Source: Agromyces allii
GTDB taxonomy: Bacteria > Actinomycetota > Actinomycetes > Actinomycetales > Microbacteriaceae
Direction of reading: 5' to 3'
DNA: 64,000 bases
Assembly: GCF_009749385.1 (NCBI RefSeq)
Contig: NZ_WBIN01000016.1
Span: forward strand, 48,063 to 112,062
The notes under the pieces are model-generated. The model was not told the DNA's origin. It saw nothing but the letters and a program-made list of their open reading frames with translations, and ran no database searches. Position 1 is the first letter of the stretch. Every line of letters starts with the position of its first letter. Positions 42,345 through 51,680 of this stretch are shown in pieces. A program made the translations under genes and the position numbers.

Positions 42345-43784
42345 TCAGCCCGGGAACGCCTTGCCCGGGTTGAGCGTGCCCCTCGGGTCGAGCGCCTGCT
42401 TGATCGAGGCGTGCATCGCGATCACCCGATCGCCGAGCTCGGCGCGCGCACCGGGCAGCTTCAGCAGTCCGACGCCGTGCTCGCCCGTGACGGTGCCGCC
42501 GAGCGCGCGGCACTCGTCGACGATGCGGTCGAACGCGAGCTTCGCCCTGGCCTTCGCCGCGTCGTCGCCCTCGGGCGCGATGATGAGCGGATGCAGGTTG
42601 CCGTCGCCCGCGTGCGCGATGTTCGCGATCACGACGTCGTACTCCGCCGCCGCGGACTGGATGCGCGCGAGCATCTCTGGCACGGCGCCGCGCGGCACGC
42701 AGACGTCTTCGGTGAGCACGGGTCCGAGCCGCTCGAGCGCCGGATACGCGAGCCGACGTGCCACGAACAGCCGGTCGACCTCGTCGGCGTCGACGGCCTG
42801 CTCGACCGAGAGCGCGCCCGCCCCGGTCATGAGTTCGGCGACGGATGCCGCGTTCCGCTCGCCGAGCGCACCGACCTCGTCGACCTTGGCGAGCAGCAGC
42901 GTGTCGACCCCGTGCGGGAGCCCGAGCGACTGCCACGCGTCGACGGCCTCGATGCACGTGCGGTCGAGGATCTCGAGCGCCGACGGCACGATGCCCGAGG
43001 CGCTGATCGCCGCCACCGCGTCGCCCGCGGCGACGAGCGACCCGAAGGCGCCGACGATCGCGCGCTCCTCGCGGCCCGCGAGCGGCAGGAGCTTCACCGT
43101 GACCTGCGTGATGACGCCGAGCGTGCCCTCCGACCCCACCATGAGCGCGGTCAGGTCGTAGCCCGTGACGCCCTTCGCCGTGCGCCGGCCGAGGTCGACG
43201 ATCTCGCCGTCGGCCAGGACGACGCGCAGCCCGAGCACGTAGTCGCGCGTCACGCCGTACTTCACGCAGCAGATGCCGCCCGCGTTCGTGGCCGCGTTGC
43301 CGCCGATCGTCGAGATGCGGTAGCTGGCCGGATCGGGCGGATACCAGAGCCCCTGCTCGGCCACCGCCTGCCGCAGGGTGTCGTTGATGACGCCCGCCTC
43401 GGCGACCGCGAACCGCTCGGCAGCATCGATCTCGACGATGCGGGTCATGCGCTCGAGCGAGAGCACGATGCCGTCGGCCACGGCGTTGGCTCCGCCCGAG
43501 AGTCCCGTGCCCGCACCGCGCGGAACGACGCGGACTCCGGATGCCGCGGCCAGGCGCACGACGGCGACCACGTCCTCCTCGTGCTCGGCGAGCACCACGG
43601 CGAGCGGGAGCTCGAACGGCGCCCACTCGGCGTCGTCGTGCGCGTACGAGGCGAGCGCCGCGGCATCCGTCACCACCTGGTCGGCGCGCAGCAGCCGCTG
43701 CAGTTCCGCGACGACCGCCCCTCGGTCGACGACCTGGCGACCATCGACGGATGCGGCCTGGTTCCCGGATGCGGCGTCGCTCAT
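42345..43784 (-). CDS. FAD-linked 2-hydroxyacid oxidase/dehydrogenase (GlcD-like)
   Basis: 479 residues. FAD-binding PCMH domain with VVPRGAGTGLSGGANAV, GNAATNAGGICCVKYGVTRD and VGSEGTLGVITQVTVKLLP; C-terminal domain with IANIAHAGDGNLHPLII and GGTVTGEHGVGLLK (catalytic-side His and Glu). It oxidises glycolate, D-lactate or a similar 2-hydroxyacid to the 2-oxoacid. No GlcE/GlcF partners are adjacent, so the electron acceptor is unknown. Convergent with the hydrolase gene. Confidence 0.92.
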   Translation of the reverse strand: MSDAASGNQAASVDGRQVVDRGAVVAELQRLLRADQVVTDAAALASYAHDDAEWAPFELPLAVVLAEHEEDVVAVVRLAAASGVRVVPRGAGTGLSGGANAVADGIVLSLERMTRIVEIDAAERFAVAEAGVINDTLRQAVAEQGLWYPPDPASYRISTIGGNAATNAGGICCVKYGVTRDYVLGLRVVLADGEIVDLGRRTAKGVTGYDLTALMVGSEGTLGVITQVTVKLLPLAGREERAIVGAFGSLVAAGDAVAAISASGIVPSALEILDRTCIEAVDAWQSLGLPHGVDTLLLAKVDEVGALGERNAASVAELMTGAGALSVEQAVDADEVDRLFVARRLAYPALERLGPVLTEDVCVPRGAVPEMLARIQSAAAEYDVVIANIAHAGDGNLHPLIIAPEGDDAAKARAKLAFDRIVDECRALGGTVTGEHGVGLLKLPGARAELGDRVIAMHASIKQALDPRGTLNPGKAFPG

Positions 43785-43830
43785 GCGTGCGAGCCTAACC
43801 GCGCACGCCGGGAGTCCGGATGCCGCCCGT

Positions 43831-44412
43831 TCAGAACCTTCGCGCGAACGGCAGCGGCTTGCGCATGCGCACGAGCAGCAGGATCGGCACCAGCACGTAG
43901 GGCAGGTTGAACGCGAGGAACTTGACCGGGTTGGGCGTGACCCATTCGGGCTCGCCCAAGAACTCGACGCCGAACACGATGATGCCCGTGATGGTCGAGA
44001 TCATCGTGGCGTAGATGACGCTCGGCAGCTGGATCCAGTTCCACCCGCGGATCAGCGAGATCACCAGCACGATGTAGAACGGCATGTACACGAACGCCGA
44101 CAGGCCGGTCACGATGCGCATCCACGTGGGCGGCTCCATGAAGAGCGGGTCGGTGTCGTGCGCGTACCACCAGTTCGAGTTCACGAAGAAGTTCGACGAC
44201 GGCTGCGAGAAGTCGACCCCGATCGACGGCAGCAGGTCGCTGATCAGGCTCGTGATCGTGAACAACGAGAACATCACGATGAAGAACCAGTCGAACCGGC
44301 GCTCTCGGAGGCCCAGGTTCGGCGGCCGGCACGGATCGACGGTCGTGTCGACGGATGCCGCGGCCGCCGCCCCTGCCTCGGTGGCGGCTTCGGGCGGGGT
44401 CGCGGCGGTCAT
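43831..44412 (-). CDS. EXPERA-domain-like membrane protein
   Basis: 193 residues from ATG 44412. Four membrane helices: about 41-60, 100-122, 127-150 and 160-182. FDWFFIVMFSLFTITSLISD, WWYAHDTDPLFMEPPTWMR, FVYMPFYIVLVISLIRG and the last segments fit the EXPERA (emopamil-binding/TM6SF) layout with Asp and Glu in the membrane. Enzymatic role in bacteria unknown. Confidence 0.7.
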   Translation of the reverse strand: MTAATPPEAATEAGAAAAASVDTTVDPCRPPNLGLRERRFDWFFIVMFSLFTITSLISDLLPSIGVDFSQPSSNFFVNSNWWYAHDTDPLFMEPPTWMRIVTGLSAFVYMPFYIVLVISLIRGWNWIQLPSVIYATMISTITGIIVFGVEFLGEPEWVTPNPVKFLAFNLPYVLVPILLLVRMRKPLPFARRF

Positions 44413-44514
44413 GGGCCATGAGCGTACTGGCTCGGCCGCGGTGTGCGCGAGCGTCGCGATGAACTCCGCCGCACGACGGATCCGGTCGCCGCGTCCGCTC
44501 GCTAGCGTTGACGC

Positions 44515-45948
44515 ATGACCGACACCGCCGCACCGCCCGTCATCGACGGCGTCGAGTGGGTGCGCCCGCGCCCCGGCCGTCGTTCCCTCCGCAACGACGT
44601 CGTGCTCGCGCTCGTGCTCGCCGCGGGCACCGGGGCGAGCGTGATGCTCTACCGCACGACCGGCCTCGGAGAGAACGCCCCCTGGTGGGGATCCGCGATC
44701 TGGGTCGCCGCCATGACCCTGCCGCTCGCCGTGCGGCGCCGTTGGCCCGAGATCGTGGCGGTCGTGGCATCCGTCGCCTTCGTGGTGGGATCGGTCACCG
44801 AAGTCCTGGAGCTGCTGTTCTCGAACATCGCGCTGTTCATCGCGATCTACTCGGTCGGCGCGTGGAGTCGCAGCCGACGCGTCGCGCTCATCGTGCGCAG
44901 CCTGATCGTCGTCGCGATGTTCGGCTGGCTCTTCTGGGGCCTCATCTACTACTCGGCGATGCAGGACTACCTGCCGGAGCTGCCGCGCGAGGGCCTGCTC
45001 TCGCCGTACGTCGCGTTCGGACTCATCAACGTGCTCACGAACCTGCTCTACTTCGGCGGCGCCTGGTACTTCGGCGATGCCGCCTACCGGTCCGCGCGTG
45101 CACGTGCCGAACTCGAGCAGCGCACCGCCGAACTGGCGGCCGAGCGCGAGCGCACCCGCGTGCAGGCGGTCGCGCTCGAGCGACTGCGCATCGCGCGCGA
45201 GCTGCACGACGTCGTCGCGCACCACGTCTCGGTCATCGGCGTGCAGGCCGGTGCCGCCCGGCGGGTGCTCGCGAAGGATCCGGATGCCGCGGCCGCCTCG
45301 CTCTCGGCCATCGAGTCCAGCGCACGCGACGCCGTCGACGAGCTGCACGGACTGCTGGGCACCCTTCGCGGCGAGGGCGACACCGGCGCGGTCGAGCTCG
45401 ACGCGATCACGGCGGCGTCGAAGCGCCCTTCCGGCGACGGCCCGGCGACCACGAGCACCTCGACGCGATGCATCGAGCGCATCGAGGAGCTCGTCGCCGA
45501 GAGCGCATCCGGTGGGCTGCCGGTGAGCCTGTCGGTGGTCGGCGAGGTCCGCCCGGTCTCGGCCGTCGTCGACCTCAGCGCCTACCGCATCACCCAGGAG
45601 GCCCTGACGAACGTGCGCAAGCACGCGGGGTCGGCGGCGACCGCCGAGGTGCGGGTGCGCTGGGATTCCGACGCCGTCGAGGTCGAGGTGACGAACACGG
45701 GCGCCGCGACGCGGGTCGCGTCCTCGCCCATGGCGCCGAGAGCGTCCTCCACCTCGGCCACGGCTGCCGCGTCGACCGCGTCGACCGGGGTACGTCCGCC
45801 GTCGGGCCAGACCGGGGGACTCGGGCAGCTCGGCATGCGCGAGCGGGCGAGCGCCGCCGGCGGAACCGTCGAGATGGGCCCGCGGGCGCGGGGCGGGTAC
45901 CTCGTGCGCGCACGCTTCCCGCTGCGTCGCGAGGGGGTCGCCTCGTGA
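44515..45948 (+). CDS. sensor histidine kinase, NarX/DesK type
   Basis: 477 residues. Five or six N-terminal membrane helices (about 27-190), a coiled segment (ELEQRTAELAAERERTR), HisKA_3 dimerisation box RIARELHDVVAHHVSVIG with phospho-acceptor His231, and HATPase with YRITQEALTNVRKHAGS (N box) and GGLGQLGMRERASAAGG (G box). A 35-residue Ala/Ser/Thr-rich insert (ATRVASSPMAPRAS...) separates the two ATP boxes. It phosphorylates the response regulator whose GTG start overlaps this stop. Confidence 0.93.
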   Translation: MTDTAAPPVIDGVEWVRPRPGRRSLRNDVVLALVLAAGTGASVMLYRTTGLGENAPWWGSAIWVAAMTLPLAVRRRWPEIVAVVASVAFVVGSVTEVLELLFSNIALFIAIYSVGAWSRSRRVALIVRSLIVVAMFGWLFWGLIYYSAMQDYLPELPREGLLSPYVAFGLINVLTNLLYFGGAWYFGDAAYRSARARAELEQRTAELAAERERTRVQAVALERLRIARELHDVVAHHVSVIGVQAGAARRVLAKDPDAAAASLSAIESSARDAVDELHGLLGTLRGEGDTGAVELDAITAASKRPSGDGPATTSTSTRCIERIEELVAESASGGLPVSLSVVGEVRPVSAVVDLSAYRITQEALTNVRKHAGSAATAEVRVRWDSDAVEVEVTNTGAATRVASSPMAPRASSTSATAAASTASTGVRPPSGQTGGLGQLGMRERASAAGGTVEMGPRARGGYLVRARFPLRREGVAS

Positions 45949-46697
45949 GCATCCACGTGCTCGTCGTCGACGACCAGAGCCTCGTCCGCGCCGGCTTCCG
46001 CACGATCCTCGACTCCGAAGACGGCATCGAGGTCGTCGGCGAGGCGTCCGACGGCGCGGCCGCGATCGCGCAGGTCGCAGCTCTCGAGCCCGACGTCGTC
46101 TGCATGGACGTGCAGATGCCCGGCATGGACGGCCTCGAGGCCACCCGCCGCATCACGGCCGACGCGACCACGACCGCCGCGGTGCTCGTGCTCACCACGT
46201 TCAACCGCGAGGACTACCTCTTCGAGGCCCTCGAGGCCGGCGCCAGCGGGTTCCTCCTGAAGAACTCGAGCCCCGAACAGCTCATCGAGGCCGTGCAGGT
46301 CGTCGCCCGCGGCGACGCGCTGCTCTCGCCAGACGTCACACGCCGGGTCATCGAGGCCGTCGCGAGCCGCGGCGGGCGGATGCCGGGTGCAGGCGCCGTG
46401 GCCGCCACGGCCGCCGCCGTGACCTCCGCGTCCGAGAGCGGTGCGAGCGCATCGTCGAAGGCCGCGGCGCCCGATTCCGAACGGCCAGAACTCGCCACCC
46501 TCACGGATCGCGAGCGCGAGGTGCTCGAATTCCTCGCCGAGGGCATCTCGAACGCCGAGATCGCCCAGCGCATGTGGGTCGGCGAGGCCACGGTGAAGAC
46601 GCACGTGTCGAAGGTGCTCATGAAGCTCGGGCTCCGCGACCGCGTGCACGCGGTCGTCTACGCCTACGAGCACGGGGTCGTGCGCCCCGGAAGCTGA
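45945..46697 (+). CDS. response regulator, NarL/LuxR type
   Basis: 250 residues from GTG 45945. Receiver domain about 1-120 with Asp9/Asp10, phospho-acceptor Asp55 in CMDVQMPGMDG, Thr in VLVLTTFN and Lys in GFLLKNSSP. An Ala/Ser-rich linker of about 40 residues, longer than usual, leads to a LuxR HTH (LTDREREVLEFLAEGISNAE, VKTHVSKVLMKLGLRDR). Coupled by 4 bp overlap to the kinase; targets unknown. Confidence 0.94.
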   Translation: MSIHVLVVDDQSLVRAGFRTILDSEDGIEVVGEASDGAAAIAQVAALEPDVVCMDVQMPGMDGLEATRRITADATTTAAVLVLTTFNREDYLFEALEAGASGFLLKNSSPEQLIEAVQVVARGDALLSPDVTRRVIEAVASRGGRMPGAGAVAATAAAVTSASESGASASSKAAAPDSERPELATLTDREREVLEFLAEGISNAEIAQRMWVGEATVKTHVSKVLMKLGLRDRVHAVVYAYEHGVVRPGS

Positions 46698-46781
46698 CGC
46701 CCGAGCCAACGGCCTCGGTCGGTCGACCGGTCAGCCGGTCGGCCGTTCGAACGTCTGGCGCACGGCGCTACGCTCGACGCC

Positions 46782-47384
46782 ATGGCCGAGACCACCGAGG
46801 CGTACTCCCGCCGAGCCGCCGAGTACATCGACCGGCTCGGTTCCATGAGCGCCGTGCACCCCTCGGATCGCCAGCTCATCGACAACTGGATCGAGCTCGT
46901 CGACGGCCCGGTGCTCGACGCGGGCTGCGGACCGGGGCACTGGACGGACTACCTCGCGGGCCGCGGACTCGACGCCCGTGGCATCGACCTCGTTCCCGGC
47001 TTCCTCGAGCACGCCCGCGCGACCCACCCCGGAGTCCGGTTCGACATCGGGAGCATCGACCGGATCGAGCAGGCGGACGACTCGCTCGGCGGCGTGCTCT
47101 CGTGGTTCTCGACGATCCACCACCACCCGTCGCGCATCGCCGTGCCGATCGGCGAGTTCGCCAGGGTGCTCCGTCCGGGCGGTGTGCTCGTGCTGGGCTT
47201 CTTCGAGGGCCCCGTACTCGAGGAGTTCGACCACGCGGTGACACCCGCCTGGCGATGGCCGGCACCCGAACTGCAGCGCGTCCTCGAGGAGCGCGGCTTC
47301 GAGATCATCGAGACCCACCTGCGCACCGGCCAGGGTCATCGCCCGCTGGGCGCGATCCTCTGTCGGCTGGCACCCGCCGCGTAG
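46782..47384 (+). CDS. class I SAM-dependent methyltransferase
   Basis: 200 residues. VLDAGCGPGHWTDYLAGRG is the SAM-binding motif I, ARGIDLVPGFLEHAR holds the acidic residue for the ribose, and VLRPGGVLVLGFFEG is the post-motif strand. Small-molecule methyltransferase type; substrate unknown. Sits alone between the two-component system and the ArsR operon. Confidence 0.88.
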   Translation: MAETTEAYSRRAAEYIDRLGSMSAVHPSDRQLIDNWIELVDGPVLDAGCGPGHWTDYLAGRGLDARGIDLVPGFLEHARATHPGVRFDIGSIDRIEQADDSLGGVLSWFSTIHHHPSRIAVPIGEFARVLRPGGVLVLGFFEGPVLEEFDHAVTPAWRWPAPELQRVLEERGFEIIETHLRTGQGHRPLGAILCRLAPAA

Positions 47385-47473
47385 GCGCACCCGACGGACC
47401 TCGGCCCGGCGCACCTCACGCACCTCGGCACACGTGCCGTTCGAGCTCTCGACGCCTCACGTCTCGCAGCCCC

Positions 47474-47502
47474 TTGACGCCGGGGTACCCGCGGCCTACA
47501 TT
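47474..47502 (+). promoter_or_regulatory. promoter of the arsR-type operon
   Basis: TTGACG (47474-47479), 17 bp spacer, TACATT (47497-47502): a good vegetative promoter. The following AT-rich tract, with the palindrome TTAATTAA at 47514-47521, overlaps the expected transcription start and is a likely ArsR operator. It is one of the few AT-rich islands in the window. Confidence 0.7.
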
Positions 47503-47534
47503 TAAGCACTTCATTAATTAAGGAGTCACTTACA

Positions 47535-47876
47535 TTGAGTGATGCGCACGACGAGCTCAGCATCGTGTTCCAGGCGCTGGCCGACCCGACGCGACGCGAG
47601 ATCCTCTCGCGGCTCCGCGAGGGGCCGACGACCGTCGGAGACCTGGCCGAGCCGTTCGCGATCAGCCGCCCCGCGATCTCGCAGCACCTGAAGGTGCTCG
47701 AACGGGCCGGCCTCATCGAGCGCACCGCGAACGCCCAGTGGCGCACCTGCACCCTCCGCACCGAACCGCTCGACGAGGCATCCGCCTGGGTCGACCGGCA
47801 CCGTAGCGAATGGAACGAGCGCTTCGACCTGCTGAGCGAACGACTCCGAGCATTGAAAGGACAGACGGATGCCTGA
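47535..47876 (+). CDS. ArsR-family regulator (SRPBCC-linked type)
   Basis: 113 residues from TTG 47535, chosen because AAGGAG lies 10 bp upstream and the sequence matches family starts. Winged helix: IVFQALADPTRREILSRLRE, TTVGDLAEPFAISRPAISQHL, KVLERAGLIERTANAQWRTC. No metal-binding Cys pair in the recognition helix. Heads a three-gene operon with an SRPBCC protein (8 bp overlap), the usual partner of this ArsR subgroup, and probably represses itself. Confidence 0.9.
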   Translation: MSDAHDELSIVFQALADPTRREILSRLREGPTTVGDLAEPFAISRPAISQHLKVLERAGLIERTANAQWRTCTLRTEPLDEASAWVDRHRSEWNERFDLLSERLRALKGQTDA

Positions 47877-48342
47877 GCAGACCGCCACCGGATCGAAGCA
47901 GTTCACCATCACCCGCGTCTTCGACGCCCCGCGCGAGGTCGTCTGGAACGCGTGGACCGACCCCGACGAAGCCGCCGTCTGGTGGCACCCGCGCGGCATC
48001 GAGACCCCACGCGAATCGGTCGAGATCGACGCGCGCATCGGCGGGAGCTACCGCTACACGATGATCGCGCCCGACGGCAGCACGTACCCGACGGCCGGCG
48101 TCTACCGCGAGATCACCCCGCCCTCGCGGCTCGTGTTCACGTGGGGCTCGCCGGGCGACCCCGTCGACCTCGCGCCCGTGATCAGCATCGATCTCGCCGA
48201 GCACGGCGACGCGGGCCAGCAGACCCTCATGACCTTCCACGTGCAGGGCATCGACGGCGTGCCGGGCGATCGGAACGTCTACGACGGGTGGGACTCGGCC
48301 TTCGACCTGCTCGTCGAGCGCCTCGATTCAGGGGGCCGCTGA
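47869..48342 (+). CDS. SRPBCC (AHSA1-like) protein
   Basis: 157 residues. FTITRVFDAPREVVWNAWTD start, WWHPRGIETP, GGSYRYTMIAPDG and the end YDGWDSAFDLLVERLD are the AHSA1/START-like pattern that forms a hydrophobic ligand cavity. It binds an unknown hydrophobic ligand. Overlaps ArsR by 8 bp and the next gene by 1 bp. Confidence 0.9.
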   Translation: MPEQTATGSKQFTITRVFDAPREVVWNAWTDPDEAAVWWHPRGIETPRESVEIDARIGGSYRYTMIAPDGSTYPTAGVYREITPPSRLVFTWGSPGDPVDLAPVISIDLAEHGDAGQQTLMTFHVQGIDGVPGDRNVYDGWDSAFDLLVERLDSGGR

Positions 48343-48920
48343 TGGGCCGCCTCATCGTCGAGCAGGTCGTCACGGCCGACGGGTACGCGGCGGACCCCGA
48401 CGGCGGCATCGCCTTCTTCGAAGCGCTCGTGCGCCCGAACGCCGACGGCGAAGTCGACTTCAACGACGCCGAACAGCTCGCCTACGTCGAACAGGCCGAC
48501 GCGATCCTCTTCGGCGCCACGACCTATCGCATGTTCGCCGACTACTGGCCCGGGGTCGACCCCGAGGTCGAGCAGGTCTCGGAGCTCATCGACCGCCTGC
48601 CGAAGTTCGTGGTGTCGAACACGCTGCCCGCGGCCCCATGGGGCGACGGCGAGATCGAGATCCTCCGCGGCGACGGCGTCGACGCGGCCTCCGACCTGAG
48701 ACAGCGCTTCGCCACGGTGCTCGTCTGGGGAAGCCTCACCCTGACCGATGCGCTCCTCGGCGCCGGACTCGTCGACGAGCTCCACCTGCGCGTCGTGCCC
48801 GTGCTGCTCGGAGGAGGGCGGTCGTTCGCACCGGCGCGCATCGACGAACGCGCCCTCGAGTTCCGGCACGTCGACGCGCGGCCCGGCGGGGTCGTGAACC
48901 TGACCTACGCGTTGCGCTGA
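48342..48920 (+). CDS. dihydrofolate reductase-like (RibD C-terminal type) protein
   Basis: 192 residues. MGRLIVEQVVTADGYAADPD start, ADAILFGATTYRMFADYWP, KFVVSNTLP and LLGAGLVDELHLRVVPVLLG are the DHFR/RibD-C NADPH fold. Not a folate-pathway DHFR by its motifs; reductase of unknown substrate. Third gene of the ArsR operon (TGATG overlap). Its 3' end overlaps the convergent MFS gene by 16 bp. Confidence 0.87.
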   Translation: MGRLIVEQVVTADGYAADPDGGIAFFEALVRPNADGEVDFNDAEQLAYVEQADAILFGATTYRMFADYWPGVDPEVEQVSELIDRLPKFVVSNTLPAAPWGDGEIEILRGDGVDAASDLRQRFATVLVWGSLTLTDALLGAGLVDELHLRVVPVLLGGGRSFAPARIDERALEFRHVDARPGGVVNLTYALR

Positions 48921-50332
48921 GGCGCGTCGGCGTCGGCGTCCGCTCCGGCATCGGGTTCGGGTTCGGCGGTCTCCGACGCCGCGCCGCCCTGGTACTCCGC
49001 CGACAGCAGCCGGTAGGCGCGCGTCGCGAAGGCGGCGAGCGCGAGCACGACCATCGCGAGCCCGGAGACCAGGAACACGAGCGCGATGCCCCTGGCCTCG
49101 CCGTCGCCGAGCAGCCAGCCCCACGCCTCCTGACCGGCATCCGTTCTCATGTAGGGGATGATGACGAACTCGGCGATGGGTGCGATCAGGAACGCCGTGA
49201 TCGGCGCGGCCGCCGACTCGATCGCCGCCGCGAAGCCGAACACGCGCCCCTGCCGCGTGAACGGCACGACCTTCTGGATCACGGTCTGCTCGGCCGCCTC
49301 GACGGCCGGAATGAGCGTCATGTAGAGCCAGATGCCGACGCCGTAGAGCACCCACCACTCGCGGATCGTGAACAGTGCACCGAGCAGGCCCATGGCGACG
49401 ACGAGCAGCAGCATCGTGCGGATCGGGTTCTTGCCGAGCCCGAACTTCGCGATCACGAGACCGCCGATGACGAACCCCGTCGCCGAGACGCCGAGCACGA
49501 TGCCCCAGACCTCGACCGGGAAGAGCGTGAGGCCGTACGGGTCCATGAGCGCCATGTAGACGCCGCCGATGAGGTTGTTGAACGTCGAGAAGATGATGAG
49601 GGCGAACAGCCCGGGCGCCGCCCGCACCGCGGCGATGCTGCCCTTGAGGTCGATGGTCGAGGCGCGTTCGCCCTCGGCCGGCACGGGCTGCGCCTCGGGA
49701 ACCCTGAGGAACATCAGGTGCACGAGTGCGACGAGCGTCAGCGCGATCGCGATGACGAGGGTCCAGCCCATGCCGAGCAGGCCGATCGCGAGGCCGCTGA
49801 ACACGCTCGTGACGATGAACGCGAGGCCCTGCACGGTGCCGACGAGACCGTTGGCGTTCGCGTGCCGCTCGACCGGCACGAGCAGCGTGACCGTGGTCGA
49901 GAGGGCGATGTTGCGCATGTGCTCGACGACCGCGCCGAGCAGGATGATGCCCGAGAACGCCCAGAACCACGGGCCGCCGAGGTCGAGCAGCGCCGACTCG
50001 GGCTGCAGCAGGTAGAGCACCCCGGCGATGACGAACGCCCCGAGCGTCACGAAGCTCGAGAAGATCATGACCTGGAGCTTGCGGTGCCGGTCGACGATCG
50101 AGCCGAAGAGCATCGCGAAGAACGCGATGAGCAACATGTAGGCACCGCCGATGATGCCCGTCGCGAGCACCGAGCGGGTCTCGAGGTAGACCCAGAACGT
50201 GAGCGCGAACCAGAGGAAGCTCGTGGTGACGTTGGCGATCGCGGTGTTCACGAGCACCTGCAGGAACGTGCGCATGCCGTTCGGCGGCGGCACCACCTCC
50301 GGCTGCGTCTTGTCCTGCTCCGCCTCGTTCAC
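48905..50332 (-). CDS. MFS transporter
   Basis: 475 residues from GTG 50332. About 12 membrane helices; LFGSIVDRHRKLQVMIFSSF is motif A. FTRQGRVFGFAAAIESAAAP is the pattern seen in MFS_3-type (enterobactin-exporter-like) proteins. Acidic Ala/Asp-rich C-terminal tail. Substrate unknown. Separated from the M20 gene upstream by a hairpin at 50385-50411. Confidence 0.85.
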   Translation of the reverse strand: MNEAEQDKTQPEVVPPPNGMRTFLQVLVNTAIANVTTSFLWFALTFWVYLETRSVLATGIIGGAYMLLIAFFAMLFGSIVDRHRKLQVMIFSSFVTLGAFVIAGVLYLLQPESALLDLGGPWFWAFSGIILLGAVVEHMRNIALSTTVTLLVPVERHANANGLVGTVQGLAFIVTSVFSGLAIGLLGMGWTLVIAIALTLVALVHLMFLRVPEAQPVPAEGERASTIDLKGSIAAVRAAPGLFALIIFSTFNNLIGGVYMALMDPYGLTLFPVEVWGIVLGVSATGFVIGGLVIAKFGLGKNPIRTMLLLVVAMGLLGALFTIREWWVLYGVGIWLYMTLIPAVEAAEQTVIQKVVPFTRQGRVFGFAAAIESAAAPITAFLIAPIAEFVIIPYMRTDAGQEAWGWLLGDGEARGIALVFLVSGLAMVVLALAAFATRAYRLLSAEYQGGAASETAEPEPDAGADADADAPQRNA

Positions 50333-50384
50333 CTTGCGAGGCTAACCAGCACCGCCGACATCCGGAACCCCCTTGCATGCATGG

Positions 50385-50411
50385 GCGCCGACCGGTCCAA
50401 TCGGTCGGCGC
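50385..50411. terminator. hairpin after the amidohydrolase gene
   Basis: GCGCCGACCG (50385-50394) pairs with CGGTCGGCGC (50402-50411) over a 7-base loop, 18 bp beyond the M20 stop. Probable terminator of the MFS/M20 operon. Confidence 0.65.
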
Positions 50412-50429
50412 TCACGATGCAGGCGGGGC

Positions 50430-51680
50430 TCAGTCCTCCCAGGCGTAGGGCGCACGCGCGGCCTGGGCCGCGACCAGCTCCGCCCGGTGCTCCGGGTTCG
50501 CCGCCACCCGTGCGGCCGCGACGGCGAGCCCGATCGCCCCGTCGAGCAGGGCCCGGTCCGCCGCGGGCGTCAGCGCGATCGCCGCGTACTCGGGGCTGTG
50601 GCCCGGCGTGGCCGCGTCGATGCCGCGGATCGCGATCATGGGGTGGATCGCCGGCAGGTACTGCGAGACGTCCGCCATGTCGGTCGACCCCGAGGGGGCG
50701 TCGTGCGGCAGGTCCCTCAGCTCGTAGCCGAGTTCTCGCAGCACGTCGTCGAAGTGCTCGGCGAGGCGCTCGTCCTGCTTCAGCACGCCGTACGGCAGCT
50801 CGGGCAGCTCGATCTCGAGCGTGCAGCCGCTCGCCTGCGCGGCGCCCGCCAGGCACTCGCGCACACGGCGGCGCACGACCGCCCAGTCCTCGGCGTTCGC
50901 GGCCCGCATCTCGATCTCGAGTTCCGCGTGCGCCGGGATGATGTTCGCCGCCTCGCCCGCGTTGCGCACGAACGACGAGAGCACCGTGCCGCGCTTGAGC
51001 TGCTGGCGCAGCAGGCCGAGCGCGACCTGGGTGATGGTCGCCGCGTCGCCCGCGTTCACACCTTCGTGCGGGCCGGCGGCGGCGTGCGCGGGCAGTCCGG
51101 TGAACCGCACGATGATGCGTTCGAGCGCCATCGTCGTCATCGGCGCCGTACGGTACTGGTCTGCGCCGCCGCCGTGCACCATGAGCGAGAACGTGGTGTC
51201 GTTCCACGCGCCCTCGCGCAGCATCAGGATCTTGCCGCCGCCGAGCTCCTCCGCCGGCGACCCGAGCAGCTTGACGCGGATGCCGAGCTCGTCGGCGACC
51301 GCCCGCAGGCCGATCGCGGCGCCGACGCCCGCTGCGGCGATGAGGTTGTGTCCGCAACCGTGCCCCACGCCGGGCAGCGCGTCGTACTCCGAGACGAAGG
51401 CGACCGTGACGTCGCCGCTGCCGTAGACGCCCTCGACGGCGGTCGGCAGCCCGTAGGCTCCGCGTTCGACCTCGAACCCGTTCGCCTCGAGCGCGACGGC
51501 GACCCGCTCGGCCGCACGGTGCTCCTCGAACGCGAGCTCGGGGTCCTCGCCGATGGCGTGGCTGAGGGAGACGAGCTCGTCGCGTCGTGCCTCGATGGCT
51601 GCGGTGACGGATGCCTCGAGCTCGGCGTTCGTGCGGAGCGCGGCGGCAGTGCCGGCGGCGGTGGGGGCGGTGATGGTCAT
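50430..51680 (-). CDS. M20-family amidohydrolase
   Basis: 416 residues from ATG 51680. FVSEYDALPGVGHGCGHNLI and GSPAEELGGGKILML give the metal-binding His/Glu residues; ALERIIVRFTGLPAHAAAGP is the dimerisation domain lid; the late APSGSTDMADVSQYLP and ATPGHSPEYAA supply the last His. It resembles the AbgB/HmrA-type group, cleaving N-acyl or peptide amide bonds in the cytosol. Overlaps the MFS stop (ATGA), so import or export of the substrate or product is likely coupled. Confidence 0.9.
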   Translation of the reverse strand: MTITAPTAAGTAAALRTNAELEASVTAAIEARRDELVSLSHAIGEDPELAFEEHRAAERVAVALEANGFEVERGAYGLPTAVEGVYGSGDVTVAFVSEYDALPGVGHGCGHNLIAAAGVGAAIGLRAVADELGIRVKLLGSPAEELGGGKILMLREGAWNDTTFSLMVHGGGADQYRTAPMTTMALERIIVRFTGLPAHAAAGPHEGVNAGDAATITQVALGLLRQQLKRGTVLSSFVRNAGEAANIIPAHAELEIEMRAANAEDWAVVRRRVRECLAGAAQASGCTLEIELPELPYGVLKQDERLAEHFDDVLRELGYELRDLPHDAPSGSTDMADVSQYLPAIHPMIAIRGIDAATPGHSPEYAAIALTPAADRALLDGAIGLAVAAARVAANPEHRAELVAAQAARAPYAWED

